Positions 43,885 to 54,930 of a stretch of DNA of 64,000 nt are shown piece after piece; the first letter of the stretch is position 1, and each line of letters starts with the position of its first letter. The stretch comes from Mycobacterium colombiense. Its GTDB lineage: Bacteria > Actinomycetota > Actinomycetes > Mycobacteriales > Mycobacteriaceae. Made by a program: the position numbers and the translations under genes. Below the pieces are notes generated by a model. That model was not told the origin of the DNA. It searched no databases and saw only the letters and a program-made list of their open reading frames with translations. The stretch lies in the NCBI RefSeq assembly GCF_001665835.1, contig NZ_LZSX01000025.1, positions 124,001 to 188,000 of the forward strand, given 5' to 3'.

Positions 43885-46800
43885 TCAGCGGGACTCTGGC
43901 GCGGCAATCGATTCCGCCTCGCCCGGCTCTGAGTCCGCGTCGGACAGCTGACCCACGAGATATTCGGCAAGGCCCCCGATGGTCGGATAGTCGAAGACCG
44001 CTGTCGCGTTGATCGTGAACTTGCCGCCGAACTGACTGTGCAGCCGGTTGCGGAGTTCGATCGCCATCAGTGAATCCGTACCCAGGTCCAGGAACCGACT
44101 GCTTGCGGCAGGCGGCGACGCGAGTCGCAGGAAGTTCTGCACCTCCCGCTGAAGGAATTCGGTCACGAAGCCGGCGCGCTGCGGCACCGGAATCTCCATC
44201 AGCTGCTTGAGCAATTCGCTGTCACCGGTCACCTCTCCGACGGCACTGGGCAACACGAGGTCGAGGATCGGTGGGCGCGAACTGCCCAGCACCTTCGCGG
44301 CACGCTGCCAATTGGCCTTGAGCACGGTGGCCTGGCCCGTTCCATTCGCCACGACCTCGACGAGGGCACCGAGCGCGGCCGACGGTTCCAGCGGAATCAG
44401 GCCCTGCGCACTGATATTGGCGGTTGCGGCCTCCGAAGAGGCCATGCCCCCCTGGGCCCAGGGACCGAAGTTGACACCGGTGGCCGGCAAGCCTTGCGCC
44501 CTTCGCCGCGCGACCAGGCCGTCGAGCAGGGCATTGGCGGTCGCGTAGTTGGACTGACCGGGCGAACCGAACAAGCTCGACACCGAGGAGGACACGATGA
44601 AGAAGTCCAGATCATCGTCCCGCGTCAATCTGTCCAAATGGCACGCGCCGAACGCCTTGGGCATCAAGGTTGTTCGGAATCGCTCCAGGCTCTGCTGGGA
44701 CAGCAGCGCATCATCGAGCACGCCCGCCAAATGTGCCACACCGGCCAACGGGGGCAACTCCGCGCGGATGCGCTCCAACAGCTTCGCGACGTCGGACTCC
44801 GAGCCGACATCGGCGCAGAACACGTGGATGCGGCACTTGTAGCGCTCGGCGATCTCGTCGATTGCCTGTTGCACGTCCGCACCGGGCGCGCGCCGGCTGG
44901 ACAACACGATGTCACCCGCACCGAGTTGAGCCAGATACGACGCGGTGTGCAGACCGATCGCACCGAGTCCGCCGGTGATCAGGTAGCTCCGATCCGCCTG
45001 GGGCTGAAGCGGATTCGGTGTCTGAACCACGATCTTTCCGATGTGCCGCGCTTGCTGCATCCGGCGGAATGCGGCCCTCGCCTCGGTCAGCGGGTAAATC
45101 TCGGCGGGCAGCGGTGTCCACTCGCCCTTGGCCAATCCTTCGGAGACCTCCGTCAGCAAGTTCCGAATACGTTCGGGCTCCTGGAAGGTCACGGTGTCCA
45201 GTGCCACGATCTCGTAGGCGATGTCGGGACGGGCCTGTGCCATCTGCTCAGGCGTCCAGATGTCACGCTTGGCGATCTCGGCGAAGCGGCCGTTGTGGGC
45301 GGTGGCCCGCACGGTCGCTTCGAGGAATCCCTCACTGGTCAGGCTGTTGAGCACCACGTCGACGCCGGCACCATCGGTATCAGCCAGGATCTGGTCTGCG
45401 AAATCCGTTGTGCGCGAGTCGTAGACGTGCTCCACACCCAACTTGCGCAACGTCGCGCGTTTGAAGGTGCTGGCCGTGGCGAAGACGATGGCACCACGCT
45501 GCTGTGCCATCTGAATCGCCGCCAGGCCGACACCACCGCTGGCGGCGTGGATGAGCACACGCTCGCCGGGCTTCAGCTGCGCCCAGTCGAACGCGAGCCG
45601 AACCGTCAGCGCCGCAGCGGGAATCGTCGCCGCCTCGACCGCGCTCACCCCGTCCGGGATCGGCGCCAGCAACTGGGCAGGCACGTTGAACCGGCTGGAG
45701 AACGCACCCTGCATGAAGCCGTAGACGCGCTGGCCCACCTCGACTCCGGCGACGCCCTCGCCCAGCTGGGTGACGACACCCGCGAAGTCTCCGCCGATCG
45801 GCCCGGGGTCGCCCGGGTAGAGGCCGAGGACGTTGAGCACATCGCGGAAGTTGAGGCCCGAGGCCTCCACCCGGACCTGCACGTAGCCCGCGTCCGGGGG
45901 CGCCACGTCCACTTCGGTCAGCCGCAGGTTGTCAATCGCGCCGCGTTCGGTGGGTGCCAGGACGTAGTCGCCTGCACGCGGCACCGTGAGATGACCGCTG
46001 CGCGACCATGGCAATAACCGGGAGGCCAGCAGCTTTCCTTGTCGCACCGCGAGTTCCGGTTCGTCAACCGGGGTCGCCAGCAAGTTGGCCAGTGCCTGCA
46101 CGGCCTCGGGTGACCCGTCGCAATCGACCAACTTGGCGCGCAGTACCGGTTCCTCGTTGATGGCGGTGCGCCCGAATCCCCACAGTGCCGCCTGCACCGG
46201 GTCTACCTGTTCGCCGGATTCGGTGGCCACGGCCCGTTCGGTGACGATCCACAGTCCGCCAGGCAGTTTCACCGCGCCGCCTTGCACCGCGTGCACGGCG
46301 CTGAGCAGATTGGTGATTTCCGTTTCGAGGCGGCCGGCCCAGTTTTCCGAGCCGGCGCCGTCTTCTTTGTTCGGTCCGCTGCTGCGCCAGACGACGCCGG
46401 TGAACGGCAGCCCGCGTTCGGCAGCCTGCGCCAGCACCTGTCCCAACGGCTCCGGATCAATGTTCCGGTCGAGCGGGACGCAGCCCGGCACCGTGGCCGC
46501 CAGTTCGTCGAAGCCGGCGATCAGCCAGGTGCCGGTGACTTCTGCGGCTTCTTCGCGCGATGGCGGCGGCACCTCGTGCCAGCCAAGGCTGTACAGCAAC
46601 CGGGTGGCATCGCCGCCGAGCCCGCGCAGCAACGCCTCGCGCGGTGCGCGTTTGACAGTGAACTCGCGAATCCCACCCAACTTGCGACCATCCCGGTCGA
46701 CGAAATCGAGGTCGAAGACCTGGGTTTCGCTGTTGAGTTCGCTGCTGTGCCACCTCGCACGGCAGTAGAACCGCCGTGGCATTTTCTCCCGCAACATCAC

Positions 46801-49800
46801 TTGCCCGTACCGCAGCGGCAGGAACAGATCGTTGACGCCCTGTTCGGCCGCGAGAAGCGCCGGGAACGCGGGGAAAGCGACTCCGGTGCACAGATCCATC
46901 AGCACCGGGTGCATCGGCTCGCTGCCGAGTTGTTCGGCGAGTTCTTCGCCGACGAGGATGTCGCCGATCGCTTCGCCCTCGCCGAGCCACAGCGACTTCA
47001 GGGAACCGGACCAGGTCGGTCCCCAGGCCAGCTCCAAGTCGGCGAAGGTCTCGAACAACTCCTGAGGACGCATGCGGTTCAGTCGCTCGAGCGTTTCGTC
47101 GACCGGATCACCGTCGGATACCGGTTCGTCACCGATGTCATCCACGCCGGCGACCACGGTGCCTTCGGCGTTCAACGACCATTCGGCGCCACGCTCGCCG
47201 TACGGACGGCTGTGCACTTGGAATCTGGACTCTCGGCCGTCCTGTATCGGATGCAAGGTCAGCTGTACTTCACGAGAACTCTTTTCGGGCAGGATGATCG
47301 GCTCGTAGAAGAAGACATCCTTCGCCCGCGCCGGAGTACCGACCGCGGCCAATGCCATTGCCGCGTAGGTCGCCCCAGGCACGACGACCGTGCCGTAGAT
47401 GACGTGATCGGATAGCCAAGGCTGCGATTTGACGGACAACCTGCTGGTGTAGACGGAGTCGCCCGAGGCGAGGTCTTTCGCATTACCGAGGATTCCCGAT
47501 ACGGCCGGACCGTCGACCGCGATGCCGGACGTCTTAGGCCAGAAGCGACGGCGCTGGAACGGATAAGTGGGCAGTTCGATTCTGCGACAAGGCTGATCAT
47601 GCAGCGCAGCGAAATCGAGACGATGGCCGCCGACGTAGGCCGCGGCCAGCGCGTCGGCGATCTGGCGCCGATCGCCGACGCCCTTACGCAGCGAGACAAT
47701 CGCCCGCGGTGCGGCAAGGTGCTCTGGCCAAACCTGTACCGCTGCACCGGTCAGCACCGGTTGCGGGCCGATCTCCATCAACACCGAGCAGCCCAGCGCC
47801 GCCACGGTGCGCACACTTTCGGCGAACTGCACCGGCTGTCGGGAATGCCGCCGCCAGTACGGGGCGTCGAGTGGGGTTTGGCTCGTGAGCACGGCACCGG
47901 TGCGGTTACAGACCAGCGGCATGCTCGGCGCGGCAAATTGCAATTGCGCGGCGTACGCCTCGAATTCGTCGAGCACCGGGTCCAACAGCTCGGAGTGGAA
48001 GGCGTGGCTGGTCTGCAGCCCGGTGCAGCGGAATCCCTCGTCACCGAACTTGGCGACGATCTGCTCCACGTCCTCACCCGGACCCGAAAGCACGGTGTTG
48101 GGTCCGTTGTACGCAGCGACCGACACTCGCGGAAATTCGCCCGCGACCTCCTCAACGTGCTTGGCGTCGGCGAACACGGCCACCATGCGCCCGCCTTCGG
48201 GCAGGCTGCCGAACATTCGTCCGCGCTCGGCCATTAGCCGGGCGCCGTCCTCGAGACTGAACACGCCTGCCACACATGCGGCTGCGTATTGACCCACGCT
48301 GTGCCCCAGCACCACGTCGGGCTGGATCCCCCACGACTGCCACAGCCGGGCAAGGCCCATCTCGACGGCGAAAAGCGCCGGCTGCGCAAACGAGGTGTGC
48401 CGCAGCCTTTCTCCGGCTTCGCCTCCGGTTTCGCGATCGGTGGCGAACAGCACCTCCAGCAACGGATTCGGCAATATGTCATTGACCGCATCGGCACAGC
48501 GCGTCACGGTTTCGGCGAAAACCGGTTCGGTGTCGAATAACTCATGCGCCATCGCCGAATACTGGCTGCCCTGGCCGGTGAACAACCATGCGGTTGTCGG
48601 GTGGTGCGCGTGCTCGCCACGTACGACACCGGGCCGCAGGCGGTTCTCAGCCAGCTCGGCCAGGGCGTCGCGCGCGCCCGCGACCGAGTCCACGACCAGC
48701 GCGGCGCGATGCTCGAAGTGTGAACGGCCCGTTCCGGCGGTCAGGCATACCTCGGCGAGGTCTGCATCCGGGTGGGAGCTCAGCCAGGCCTCGTAACGCT
48801 GCGCCAACGCCATCAGTGCTTCCGGTGACCGCGCGGATAGCGCCAGCACCCTGACCTGTTCAGCGCGAGCTTGCGACGCCGACTCCGTCGCGACATTGTC
48901 GGCGATGTGCACGTCGGCGGACACAGCTCGCGCCGGCGCCTCCTCAACCAGCACGTGCGCGTTGGTACCGGTGAACCCGAAGGAGCTCACGCCGGCGCGC
49001 CGCGGTCTGCCGTTGGGCCGCCACGGCATCGCCTTGTCCACGACCCGTACCGGCAGCGAATCCCACGGGATGTGCGGCGACGGCTCCTCGAAGTGGAGGC
49101 TTTGCGGCAGGACGTCGTGCTGCAGCGACAACACAACTTTGATCAGACCTGCTGCGCCTGACGCGGATTCGGTGTGACCGATATTGGTCTTCACCGAGCC
49201 CATCAGCAGCGGCCGGTCCGCGTCGCGCGAGCCGCCGTAGGCGGCGGCCGCCGCCTGCACCTCGATCGGATCGCCGAGCGGGGTGCCCGTCCCATGCGCC
49301 TCGAGGTAATCGACATCTCCGCCTGCCAGACCGGCACGAGCGAGCGCCGTCCCGATAAGCCGTTGCTGTGCACCACCATTGGGCACTGTCAGGCCACTTG
49401 ATGCCCCGTCCTGGTTGACCGCGCTGCTGGCAATGACCGCACAGATCCGATCACCTTCGCGCTCGGCGTCGCTCAGTCGCTTGAGCACGAGAATCCCGCA
49501 GCCTTCACTGCGCACGTAACCGTCGGCGGAGGCGTCGAAGGTCTTGCATCGCCCCACCGGGGAAAGCATTCTCGCGCGCGAGGCGGCAACAACGGTCACT
49601 GGACTGAGCAAGACGTTCACGCCCCCGGCGAGCGCCATGTCACAGTCACCGGAGTGCAATGCCTGGCAGGCCTGATGGACGGCCACCAGCGCGGAGCTGC
49701 ATGCGGTGTCGATCGCTACCGCCGGTCCTTCGAGTCCCAGGGCGAAGGCAACGCGACCGGAGATGGCGTTGAGCGCATTGCCGGTGATGAAGTGCGGTTC

Positions 49801-52800
49801 TATCTTGTCGATCGACTCCGACGACAGCAGGTGCGCATACTCGTTGGCCGCCACACCCACGAAAACTCCGGTCCGGCTGCCGCGCAACGTCGCTGGCGAG
49901 TGCCCGGCGCGTTCCAGGCCTTCCCATACCGTTTCGAGCATCAGACGTTGCTGCGGCTCGATCCAGACAGCCTCGCGGGGCGAGATGCCGAAGAATTCGG
50001 GATCGAATCCGTCTATTTCGTCGAGGAATCCGCCGAACCGCGTGTACGTCTTGCCCGGAGCGTCCGGATCCGGATCGTAGAACTCGTCGATGTCGAACCG
50101 GTCCTCCGGGACCTCCCGGATCGCATCGACACCGCCGGACAACACCTCCCAGAACGCTTCCGGATCGGGCGCGCCGGGGAAACGGCACGACACCGCGACG
50201 ATCGCGATCGGTTCATCCGTGCGCGTCGTCACCTCGGCTGTCGGCTGAGGTCTGGGTTTGGAGGACGCCTGATCACCGAGCTCGAGCACATCGCCGAGCA
50301 GGTAGTCGGCCACGTCGGACAGCCGCGGGTGATCCATGGCCAGGGTGGCCGGGACCTGCTTGCCCACCCCTTGTTCGATGCGGCGCCGCAATTCGACCGC
50401 CATCAACGAATCCATGCCGAGATCGAAAAACCCTGCGTCCTCGCGGATTTCCGCGGCATCGACCCGCGTCACCTCCGCGACCGCATCACGGAGATAGTCG
50501 GTCAACAGTTTCTTGCGCTGCTGCACCGGAGCGCTCGTGAGCCGCTCGACCAACGGGGTCTTCCCGGCGGGCGTTGCGGAAGGCCCCGCGGTATTCATCA
50601 GGCTGGGCACCTCGCGCTCCAGCTCCGCCAGGAACGCACGCCTACCCGCTTGCTGGTAGAGCGGCAAGAAGCGGTCCCAGTCGATCCGGGCCACAACTGC
50701 GTGTGCGGGGCCCTGCGCCGGAGCGGCCGCCACAACATCGGCCAAACCGGCAAGCGCAGCGGCCGGTGCCAGCGTCCGGATCCCACGCTGATCCAGTCGG
50801 GCACGAGATTCCGCGTCCGCCATGCCCGCCGACCACGGCCCGAAATTGACGCTGACGCCGAGGATGCCCTGCTCACGTAGGCGCCAGGCGAGACCGTCGA
50901 GGAAGGCGTTCGCCGCGCTGTAGGCGCTCTGGCCGAATCCCCCCCACACCGAGGCGATCGAGGAAGTGCTGATGAAGAAGTCGAGCTGCAGATCAGCCGC
51001 CGCTTCGCTCAAATGCCAAGCACCCCAGACCTTGCCGGCGAACACGCGGTCGACCTCGGCGTCCTGAAGGGCGCTCAGCGGCGTGGTGCCGATCTCACCC
51101 GCAGCGTGGACGATGCCTGCCAACGGCGGCAGCTCGGCTTGCACGCCTGCCAGCAGGCGGGCGACGTCGTGCGCATCGGCGACATCGGCGGTGACGACCC
51201 GGATTTGGCAGCCGTGCGCTTCGCCCAGTGCATCGATGCGCTGTTGGACGGCATCGGTTGGTGCGCGCCGGCTGGTCAGCACCAGATGCCCGGCGCCGTT
51301 CGCTGCCAGGTATCCGGCGATCTCGAGCCCGATCGCACCCAGCCCGCCGGTCACCAAATACGTTGCGCTGTCCCGTATCTGCAGCGGCGCACCGCGCGAC
51401 GGCCCAGCGCGTCGAACCAACCGGGGAACGTAGACCGCCTCATCACGCAGTGCGAGCTGGTCTTCCCTGGCGACTGAGTCGCGCGGCGTGCTGATCCGGT
51501 CGATGAGCCGAGACCATTCGCCGGCAGTCCCTGCGCCCAGATCTGCGAGTCCGCCCCATACCTGCGGCAGCTCCAGCGATGCGGCGCGACCGAAACCCCA
51601 CAGGCAACTCTGATGCGGCGCCACAGTGTCGGTGTCGGTGACGCGCTGCGCGCTGCGCGTCACGATCCAGATCGGGCTGCGTAGCTCGGCGGCGACCGCT
51701 GCGCGAAAGAGCCGCCGTGTTCCGCCAAGAATCCGGTGTTGCGTCCGCAACAGTGAGCGCATCGTTGGTGTGGTCCCGGCCGCCAAAGCCGCGACATGCA
51801 CGATGCGTAGCGTCGAATCGTCTGCAGCGGCAGCGCGTAATGCGCCAACGAGCTGTTCCTCGTCGGCGTCGGACACCGGTAACCCGACGACCCGATGCCG
51901 GTGGCTGCGTGCGGTCAGCCAGTCGACCAACGGCTGGACGGAATCCGTATCGTCGCCGACGATGATCCAGCTCGACTCACCGACCACTTCTGCGCGGGAA
52001 GGCGGAGTTGTTGTTTTGTCCCACCGGATCTCGTAGCGGTCGTCCGCGACGGGCCGGGTGGTGCGCTGTTGATTGTGTTGTGCTGCAAGCTTGGTGAGCA
52101 CCTGCACGGTCTGATCATTACCGCTCGCACCGTCGATCAGGGTCGCCAGTTCCTGGATCCGGCCGTCCTCGAGCAGGCGCACGGCTTCGGTACGCGGTGC
52201 GCCGACGTCCTGTCGTTGTTCGGGGCGCTCACGATCATTCCGGAACCAGTACTGGCGACGCTCGAAAGGATAGGTGGGTAGATCGAGTTTTTGCGTGTGC
52301 GCCCTCCGTAAAGCGTCAAAGTCGGGCAGGTGACCCGCGACATACGCATCGGCGACCGCTTCGGTGATTTGCCGGTGGTCAGCGGTATTTCGGCGCAGCG
52401 ACGGGATCGCTCGCGGCGCGGTGGCCGGATCAGGCCATGCACTCAGAGCCGAGGCGGTGAGCACCGGTCGGGGACCGATCTCGAGCAACACCTTGCAGCT
52501 CAGCTCGGCAAGAGTGCGCACGCTCTTGGCGAATTCCACCGGTTGTCGCGCGTGCCGGCGCCAATAGGCGCCATCGAGCTTCACGCTCCGGCCGAGCGCG
52601 GCGCCGGTGCGGTTGTCGATCAAAATGCGTTGAGGCGCTTTGAAGTCGAACTGCCCCGCATACGATTCGAAATCGTCGAGGATCGGGTCCAGGAGCGCTG
52701 AGTGGAACGCATGGCTGGTGTCCAACCAGTCACATCGGATACCGTCGGCCGTCAGTCCGGCCACCGCCTGCTCCAGATCCGCTGCAGGGCCGGATAATAC

Positions 52801-54930
52801 GGTGTTGGCACCGTTGTAGGCGGCGACCGACACAGCCGGGAAATCGTCGGTCAGTCGCTCGACTCGCTCGGCGGCGGTGAACACCGCAACCATCCGGCCG
52901 CCCGCAGGCAGACTGCCGAAGAGACGACCACGTTCGGCCGTCAGCAGCGCGCCGTCTTCGAGGCTGAGCACGCCTGCCACGCAGGCCGCCGAATACTGGC
53001 CGACGCTGTGGCCCAGCACGACGTCCGGTTCGAAGCCCCATGATTGCCAGAGCCGGGCCAGGCCCATCTCCACCGCAAAGAGCGCGGGCTGTGCGTAGGA
53101 GGTCTGCTGCAGCGTCGCGTCGCCGTCCGGGCTGTTCCCGCCGAAAATTACGTCCAACAACGGCTTTTCGAGAACGCCGGCGACCGCAGCAGCGCAACGA
53201 TTCAGTGTCTCGGCAAACACCGGCTCGGTGTCGAACAACTCTTGAGCCATGCCGGGGTATTGGCTGCCTTGACCGGTGAACAGCCACGCCGTCTTCGGCG
53301 GGTCCTGGGATTCGCCGCGGAACAAACCGGGTGCCGGGCGATCCTCCGCGAGTGCGCCGAGTAGCTCCACGGCAGATTCTCGCGAGTTGACCACCAACGC
53401 GGCCCGCTGCTCCAAGTGTGCTCGCCCAGCGCCGGCGGTGAAGCATACGTCGCGCAGGGTCGCCTCCGGGTGCGCGCTCAACCAACTGCGGTAGTCAGCT
53501 GCGAGCCGTGCCAATGCGGCGGGCGTTCGCGCCGAGAGCGGCAGGATGCTGAACCGTCGGTCCCCGGGATGCTCGAGGGGAACCGGCGCCGCGAGAAGCG
53601 CTTCGGGTTGCTCGGGTGCTTCCTCGAGAATGACGTGAGCGTTCGTGCCGGCGAATCCAAATGAGCTGATTCCCGCAATGCGGGGCTCTCCGTTGCGTTC
53701 CCAGGCGGTGGCCTCCTCGACAACCTGCACCGCGAGCCGATCCCAGGGAATGTGGGGCGACGGGTTCTGAAAGTGGAGGTGTTGCGGCAGTAGTTCGTTC
53801 TCGAGCGACAGGATGACTTTGATGACGCCGGCAATACCCGCTGCTGCTTCCAGATGCCCGATATTCGTCTTCACCGAGCCCATCAGCAGCGGCCGGCCCG
53901 GTTCGCGTCCGGCGCCGAGTACCGCACCCGCGGCCTGGGCCTCGATGGGGTCACCCAGTGATGTCCCGGTGCCGTGCGCTTCCAGGTACCCGATGTCGCG
54001 GGGTTCGAGGTTGGCTCGCTTCAGCGCGTCGGCGATAACACGTTGTTGGGCAACGCCGTTCGGCACGGTCAAGCCGCCCGAAGCCCCGTCCTGGTTGATC
54101 GCGCTGCCGCGGATCACGGCGCGTATCCGATCACCATCGCGGATCGCGTCCTCGAGGCGCTTGATCACGATGACACCGCAGCCCTCGCCGCGTACATAGC
54201 CGTCCGCCGCCGCGTCGAATGTCTTGCACCGGCCGTCGGGTGCAAGCATGTGCGCGCTGGAGAACGTAATCATGGTCGCCGGGGTGAGCAGGACGTTCGC
54301 CCCGCCGGCAAGGGCCAGGTCGCATTCGCCAAGACGCAGCGCTTGGCACGCCTGATGGATGGCCACCAGCGACGAGCTGCACGCCGTGTCGACGGCGACT
54401 GCCGGACCCTGCAACCCCAACCGATAGCTGATCCGGCCCGCCGCCGCGGCGTTCGACGTCCCGATGGCCAGGTAGGCCTCGATTTCGGCGTAAGTCAGCT
54501 CGTCGGACACCATTCCCAGGTAGTCATGCGTGGCCAAACCCACGAAGACACCAGTGTTGCTGTTCGCCAGATCAGTTGGCGCAGTTCCCGAATGCTCCAC
54601 TGCGCGCCACGCCGTTTCCAGCAAGATCCGGTGCTGCGGGTCCATCAGCCTGACCTCGCGCGTCGACATACCGAAGAACGGAGCGTCGAATCCCGTTACG
54701 TCGTCGACGAAACCGGCACGACGGGTGACGACCTTGCCGGGCGCACCCGGTTCCGGGTCGAAGAATTCGTCGACATCCCACCGGTCCTGCGGCACTTCAG
54801 ATACCACATCTCGGCCTTGCCGCAACACATCCCAGAACTCATCCGCATCAGCAGCTCCCGGAAATCGCGCAGCGTAGCCGACAATCGCAAAGCCCGATGC
54901 CGGCTCTTCCAAACCCTTGACGGATGGCAT
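43885..54930 (-). CDS. Bimodular type I polyketide synthase (KS-AT-KR-ACP / KS-AT-DH-ER-KR-ACP)
   Basis: This is a 3681-residue megasynthase. The start is the ATG at 54930, 7 nt after GAGGA. Module 1: KS about 13-440 (C184, H319, H359), AT about 548-860 (S642), KR about 1190-1420 (Y1337), ACP S1508. Module 2: KS about 1574-2000 (C1744), AT about 2114-2430 (S2211), DH about 2500-2760 (H2509; D2679 in HPVLMD), ER about 3000-3300, KR about 3315-3540 (Y3462), ACP S3620. Both ATs carry HAFH (740-743, 2309-2312), the malonyl-CoA signature, so no methyl branches are expected. Module 1 has no DH. KR1 lacks LDD and has Trp eight residues before its Tyr (A-type); KR2 has LDD (B-type). There is no thioesterase; release is probably by the divergent PapA. 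Trehalose polyphleate-type synthesis is inferred. Confidence 0.9.
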   Translation of the reverse strand: MPSVKGLEEPASGFAIVGYAARFPGAADADEFWDVLRQGRDVVSEVPQDRWDVDEFFDPEPGAPGKVVTRRAGFVDDVTGFDAPFFGMSTREVRLMDPQHRILLETAWRAVEHSGTAPTDLANSNTGVFVGLATHDYLGMVSDELTYAEIEAYLAIGTSNAAAAGRISYRLGLQGPAVAVDTACSSSLVAIHQACQALRLGECDLALAGGANVLLTPATMITFSSAHMLAPDGRCKTFDAAADGYVRGEGCGVIVIKRLEDAIRDGDRIRAVIRGSAINQDGASGGLTVPNGVAQQRVIADALKRANLEPRDIGYLEAHGTGTSLGDPIEAQAAGAVLGAGREPGRPLLMGSVKTNIGHLEAAAGIAGVIKVILSLENELLPQHLHFQNPSPHIPWDRLAVQVVEEATAWERNGEPRIAGISSFGFAGTNAHVILEEAPEQPEALLAAPVPLEHPGDRRFSILPLSARTPAALARLAADYRSWLSAHPEATLRDVCFTAGAGRAHLEQRAALVVNSRESAVELLGALAEDRPAPGLFRGESQDPPKTAWLFTGQGSQYPGMAQELFDTEPVFAETLNRCAAAVAGVLEKPLLDVIFGGNSPDGDATLQQTSYAQPALFAVEMGLARLWQSWGFEPDVVLGHSVGQYSAACVAGVLSLEDGALLTAERGRLFGSLPAGGRMVAVFTAAERVERLTDDFPAVSVAAYNGANTVLSGPAADLEQAVAGLTADGIRCDWLDTSHAFHSALLDPILDDFESYAGQFDFKAPQRILIDNRTGAALGRSVKLDGAYWRRHARQPVEFAKSVRTLAELSCKVLLEIGPRPVLTASALSAWPDPATAPRAIPSLRRNTADHRQITEAVADAYVAGHLPDFDALRRAHTQKLDLPTYPFERRQYWFRNDRERPEQRQDVGAPRTEAVRLLEDGRIQELATLIDGASGNDQTVQVLTKLAAQHNQQRTTRPVADDRYEIRWDKTTTPPSRAEVVGESSWIIVGDDTDSVQPLVDWLTARSHRHRVVGLPVSDADEEQLVGALRAAAADDSTLRIVHVAALAAGTTPTMRSLLRTQHRILGGTRRLFRAAVAAELRSPIWIVTRSAQRVTDTDTVAPHQSCLWGFGRAASLELPQVWGGLADLGAGTAGEWSRLIDRISTPRDSVAREDQLALRDEAVYVPRLVRRAGPSRGAPLQIRDSATYLVTGGLGAIGLEIAGYLAANGAGHLVLTSRRAPTDAVQQRIDALGEAHGCQIRVVTADVADAHDVARLLAGVQAELPPLAGIVHAAGEIGTTPLSALQDAEVDRVFAGKVWGAWHLSEAAADLQLDFFISTSSIASVWGGFGQSAYSAANAFLDGLAWRLREQGILGVSVNFGPWSAGMADAESRARLDQRGIRTLAPAAALAGLADVVAAAPAQGPAHAVVARIDWDRFLPLYQQAGRRAFLAELEREVPSLMNTAGPSATPAGKTPLVERLTSAPVQQRKKLLTDYLRDAVAEVTRVDAAEIREDAGFFDLGMDSLMAVELRRRIEQGVGKQVPATLAMDHPRLSDVADYLLGDVLELGDQASSKPRPQPTAEVTTRTDEPIAIVAVSCRFPGAPDPEAFWEVLSGGVDAIREVPEDRFDIDEFYDPDPDAPGKTYTRFGGFLDEIDGFDPEFFGISPREAVWIEPQQRLMLETVWEGLERAGHSPATLRGSRTGVFVGVAANEYAHLLSSESIDKIEPHFITGNALNAISGRVAFALGLEGPAVAIDTACSSALVAVHQACQALHSGDCDMALAGGVNVLLSPVTVVAASRARMLSPVGRCKTFDASADGYVRSEGCGILVLKRLSDAEREGDRICAVIASSAVNQDGASSGLTVPNGGAQQRLIGTALARAGLAGGDVDYLEAHGTGTPLGDPIEVQAAAAAYGGSRDADRPLLMGSVKTNIGHTESASGAAGLIKVVLSLQHDVLPQSLHFEEPSPHIPWDSLPVRVVDKAMPWRPNGRPRRAGVSSFGFTGTNAHVLVEEAPARAVSADVHIADNVATESASQARAEQVRVLALSARSPEALMALAQRYEAWLSSHPDADLAEVCLTAGTGRSHFEHRAALVVDSVAGARDALAELAENRLRPGVVRGEHAHHPTTAWLFTGQGSQYSAMAHELFDTEPVFAETVTRCADAVNDILPNPLLEVLFATDRETGGEAGERLRHTSFAQPALFAVEMGLARLWQSWGIQPDVVLGHSVGQYAAACVAGVFSLEDGARLMAERGRMFGSLPEGGRMVAVFADAKHVEEVAGEFPRVSVAAYNGPNTVLSGPGEDVEQIVAKFGDEGFRCTGLQTSHAFHSELLDPVLDEFEAYAAQLQFAAPSMPLVCNRTGAVLTSQTPLDAPYWRRHSRQPVQFAESVRTVAALGCSVLMEIGPQPVLTGAAVQVWPEHLAAPRAIVSLRKGVGDRRQIADALAAAYVGGHRLDFAALHDQPCRRIELPTYPFQRRRFWPKTSGIAVDGPAVSGILGNAKDLASGDSVYTSRLSVKSQPWLSDHVIYGTVVVPGATYAAMALAAVGTPARAKDVFFYEPIILPEKSSREVQLTLHPIQDGRESRFQVHSRPYGERGAEWSLNAEGTVVAGVDDIGDEPVSDGDPVDETLERLNRMRPQELFETFADLELAWGPTWSGSLKSLWLGEGEAIGDILVGEELAEQLGSEPMHPVLMDLCTGVAFPAFPALLAAEQGVNDLFLPLRYGQVMLREKMPRRFYCRARWHSSELNSETQVFDLDFVDRDGRKLGGIREFTVKRAPREALLRGLGGDATRLLYSLGWHEVPPPSREEAAEVTGTWLIAGFDELAATVPGCVPLDRNIDPEPLGQVLAQAAERGLPFTGVVWRSSGPNKEDGAGSENWAGRLETEITNLLSAVHAVQGGAVKLPGGLWIVTERAVATESGEQVDPVQAALWGFGRTAINEEPVLRAKLVDCDGSPEAVQALANLLATPVDEPELAVRQGKLLASRLLPWSRSGHLTVPRAGDYVLAPTERGAIDNLRLTEVDVAPPDAGYVQVRVEASGLNFRDVLNVLGLYPGDPGPIGGDFAGVVTQLGEGVAGVEVGQRVYGFMQGAFSSRFNVPAQLLAPIPDGVSAVEAATIPAAALTVRLAFDWAQLKPGERVLIHAASGGVGLAAIQMAQQRGAIVFATASTFKRATLRKLGVEHVYDSRTTDFADQILADTDGAGVDVVLNSLTSEGFLEATVRATAHNGRFAEIAKRDIWTPEQMAQARPDIAYEIVALDTVTFQEPERIRNLLTEVSEGLAKGEWTPLPAEIYPLTEARAAFRRMQQARHIGKIVVQTPNPLQPQADRSYLITGGLGAIGLHTASYLAQLGAGDIVLSSRRAPGADVQQAIDEIAERYKCRIHVFCADVGSESDVAKLLERIRAELPPLAGVAHLAGVLDDALLSQQSLERFRTTLMPKAFGACHLDRLTRDDDLDFFIVSSSVSSLFGSPGQSNYATANALLDGLVARRRAQGLPATGVNFGPWAQGGMASSEAATANISAQGLIPLEPSAALGALVEVVANGTGQATVLKANWQRAAKVLGSSRPPILDLVLPSAVGEVTGDSELLKQLMEIPVPQRAGFVTEFLQREVQNFLRLASPPAASSRFLDLGTDSLMAIELRNRLHSQFGGKFTINATAVFDYPTIGGLAEYLVGQLSDADSEPGEAESIAAPESR

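Noticed and set aside
44494..46017. Long open frame (507 codons) on the plus strand inside the PKS
   Set aside because: It is antisense to the DH/ER/KR part of the PKS. The composition is a low-complexity Arg/Gly/His/Gln shadow of GC-rich coding DNA, with no domain and no ribosome binding site.
43885..54930. Assignment of the PKS to the Mas/Pks2/Pks3-4 methyl-branched lipid synthases
   Set aside because: Those are single-module enzymes with methylmalonyl-type AT motifs. This one has two modules and HAFH in both ATs.
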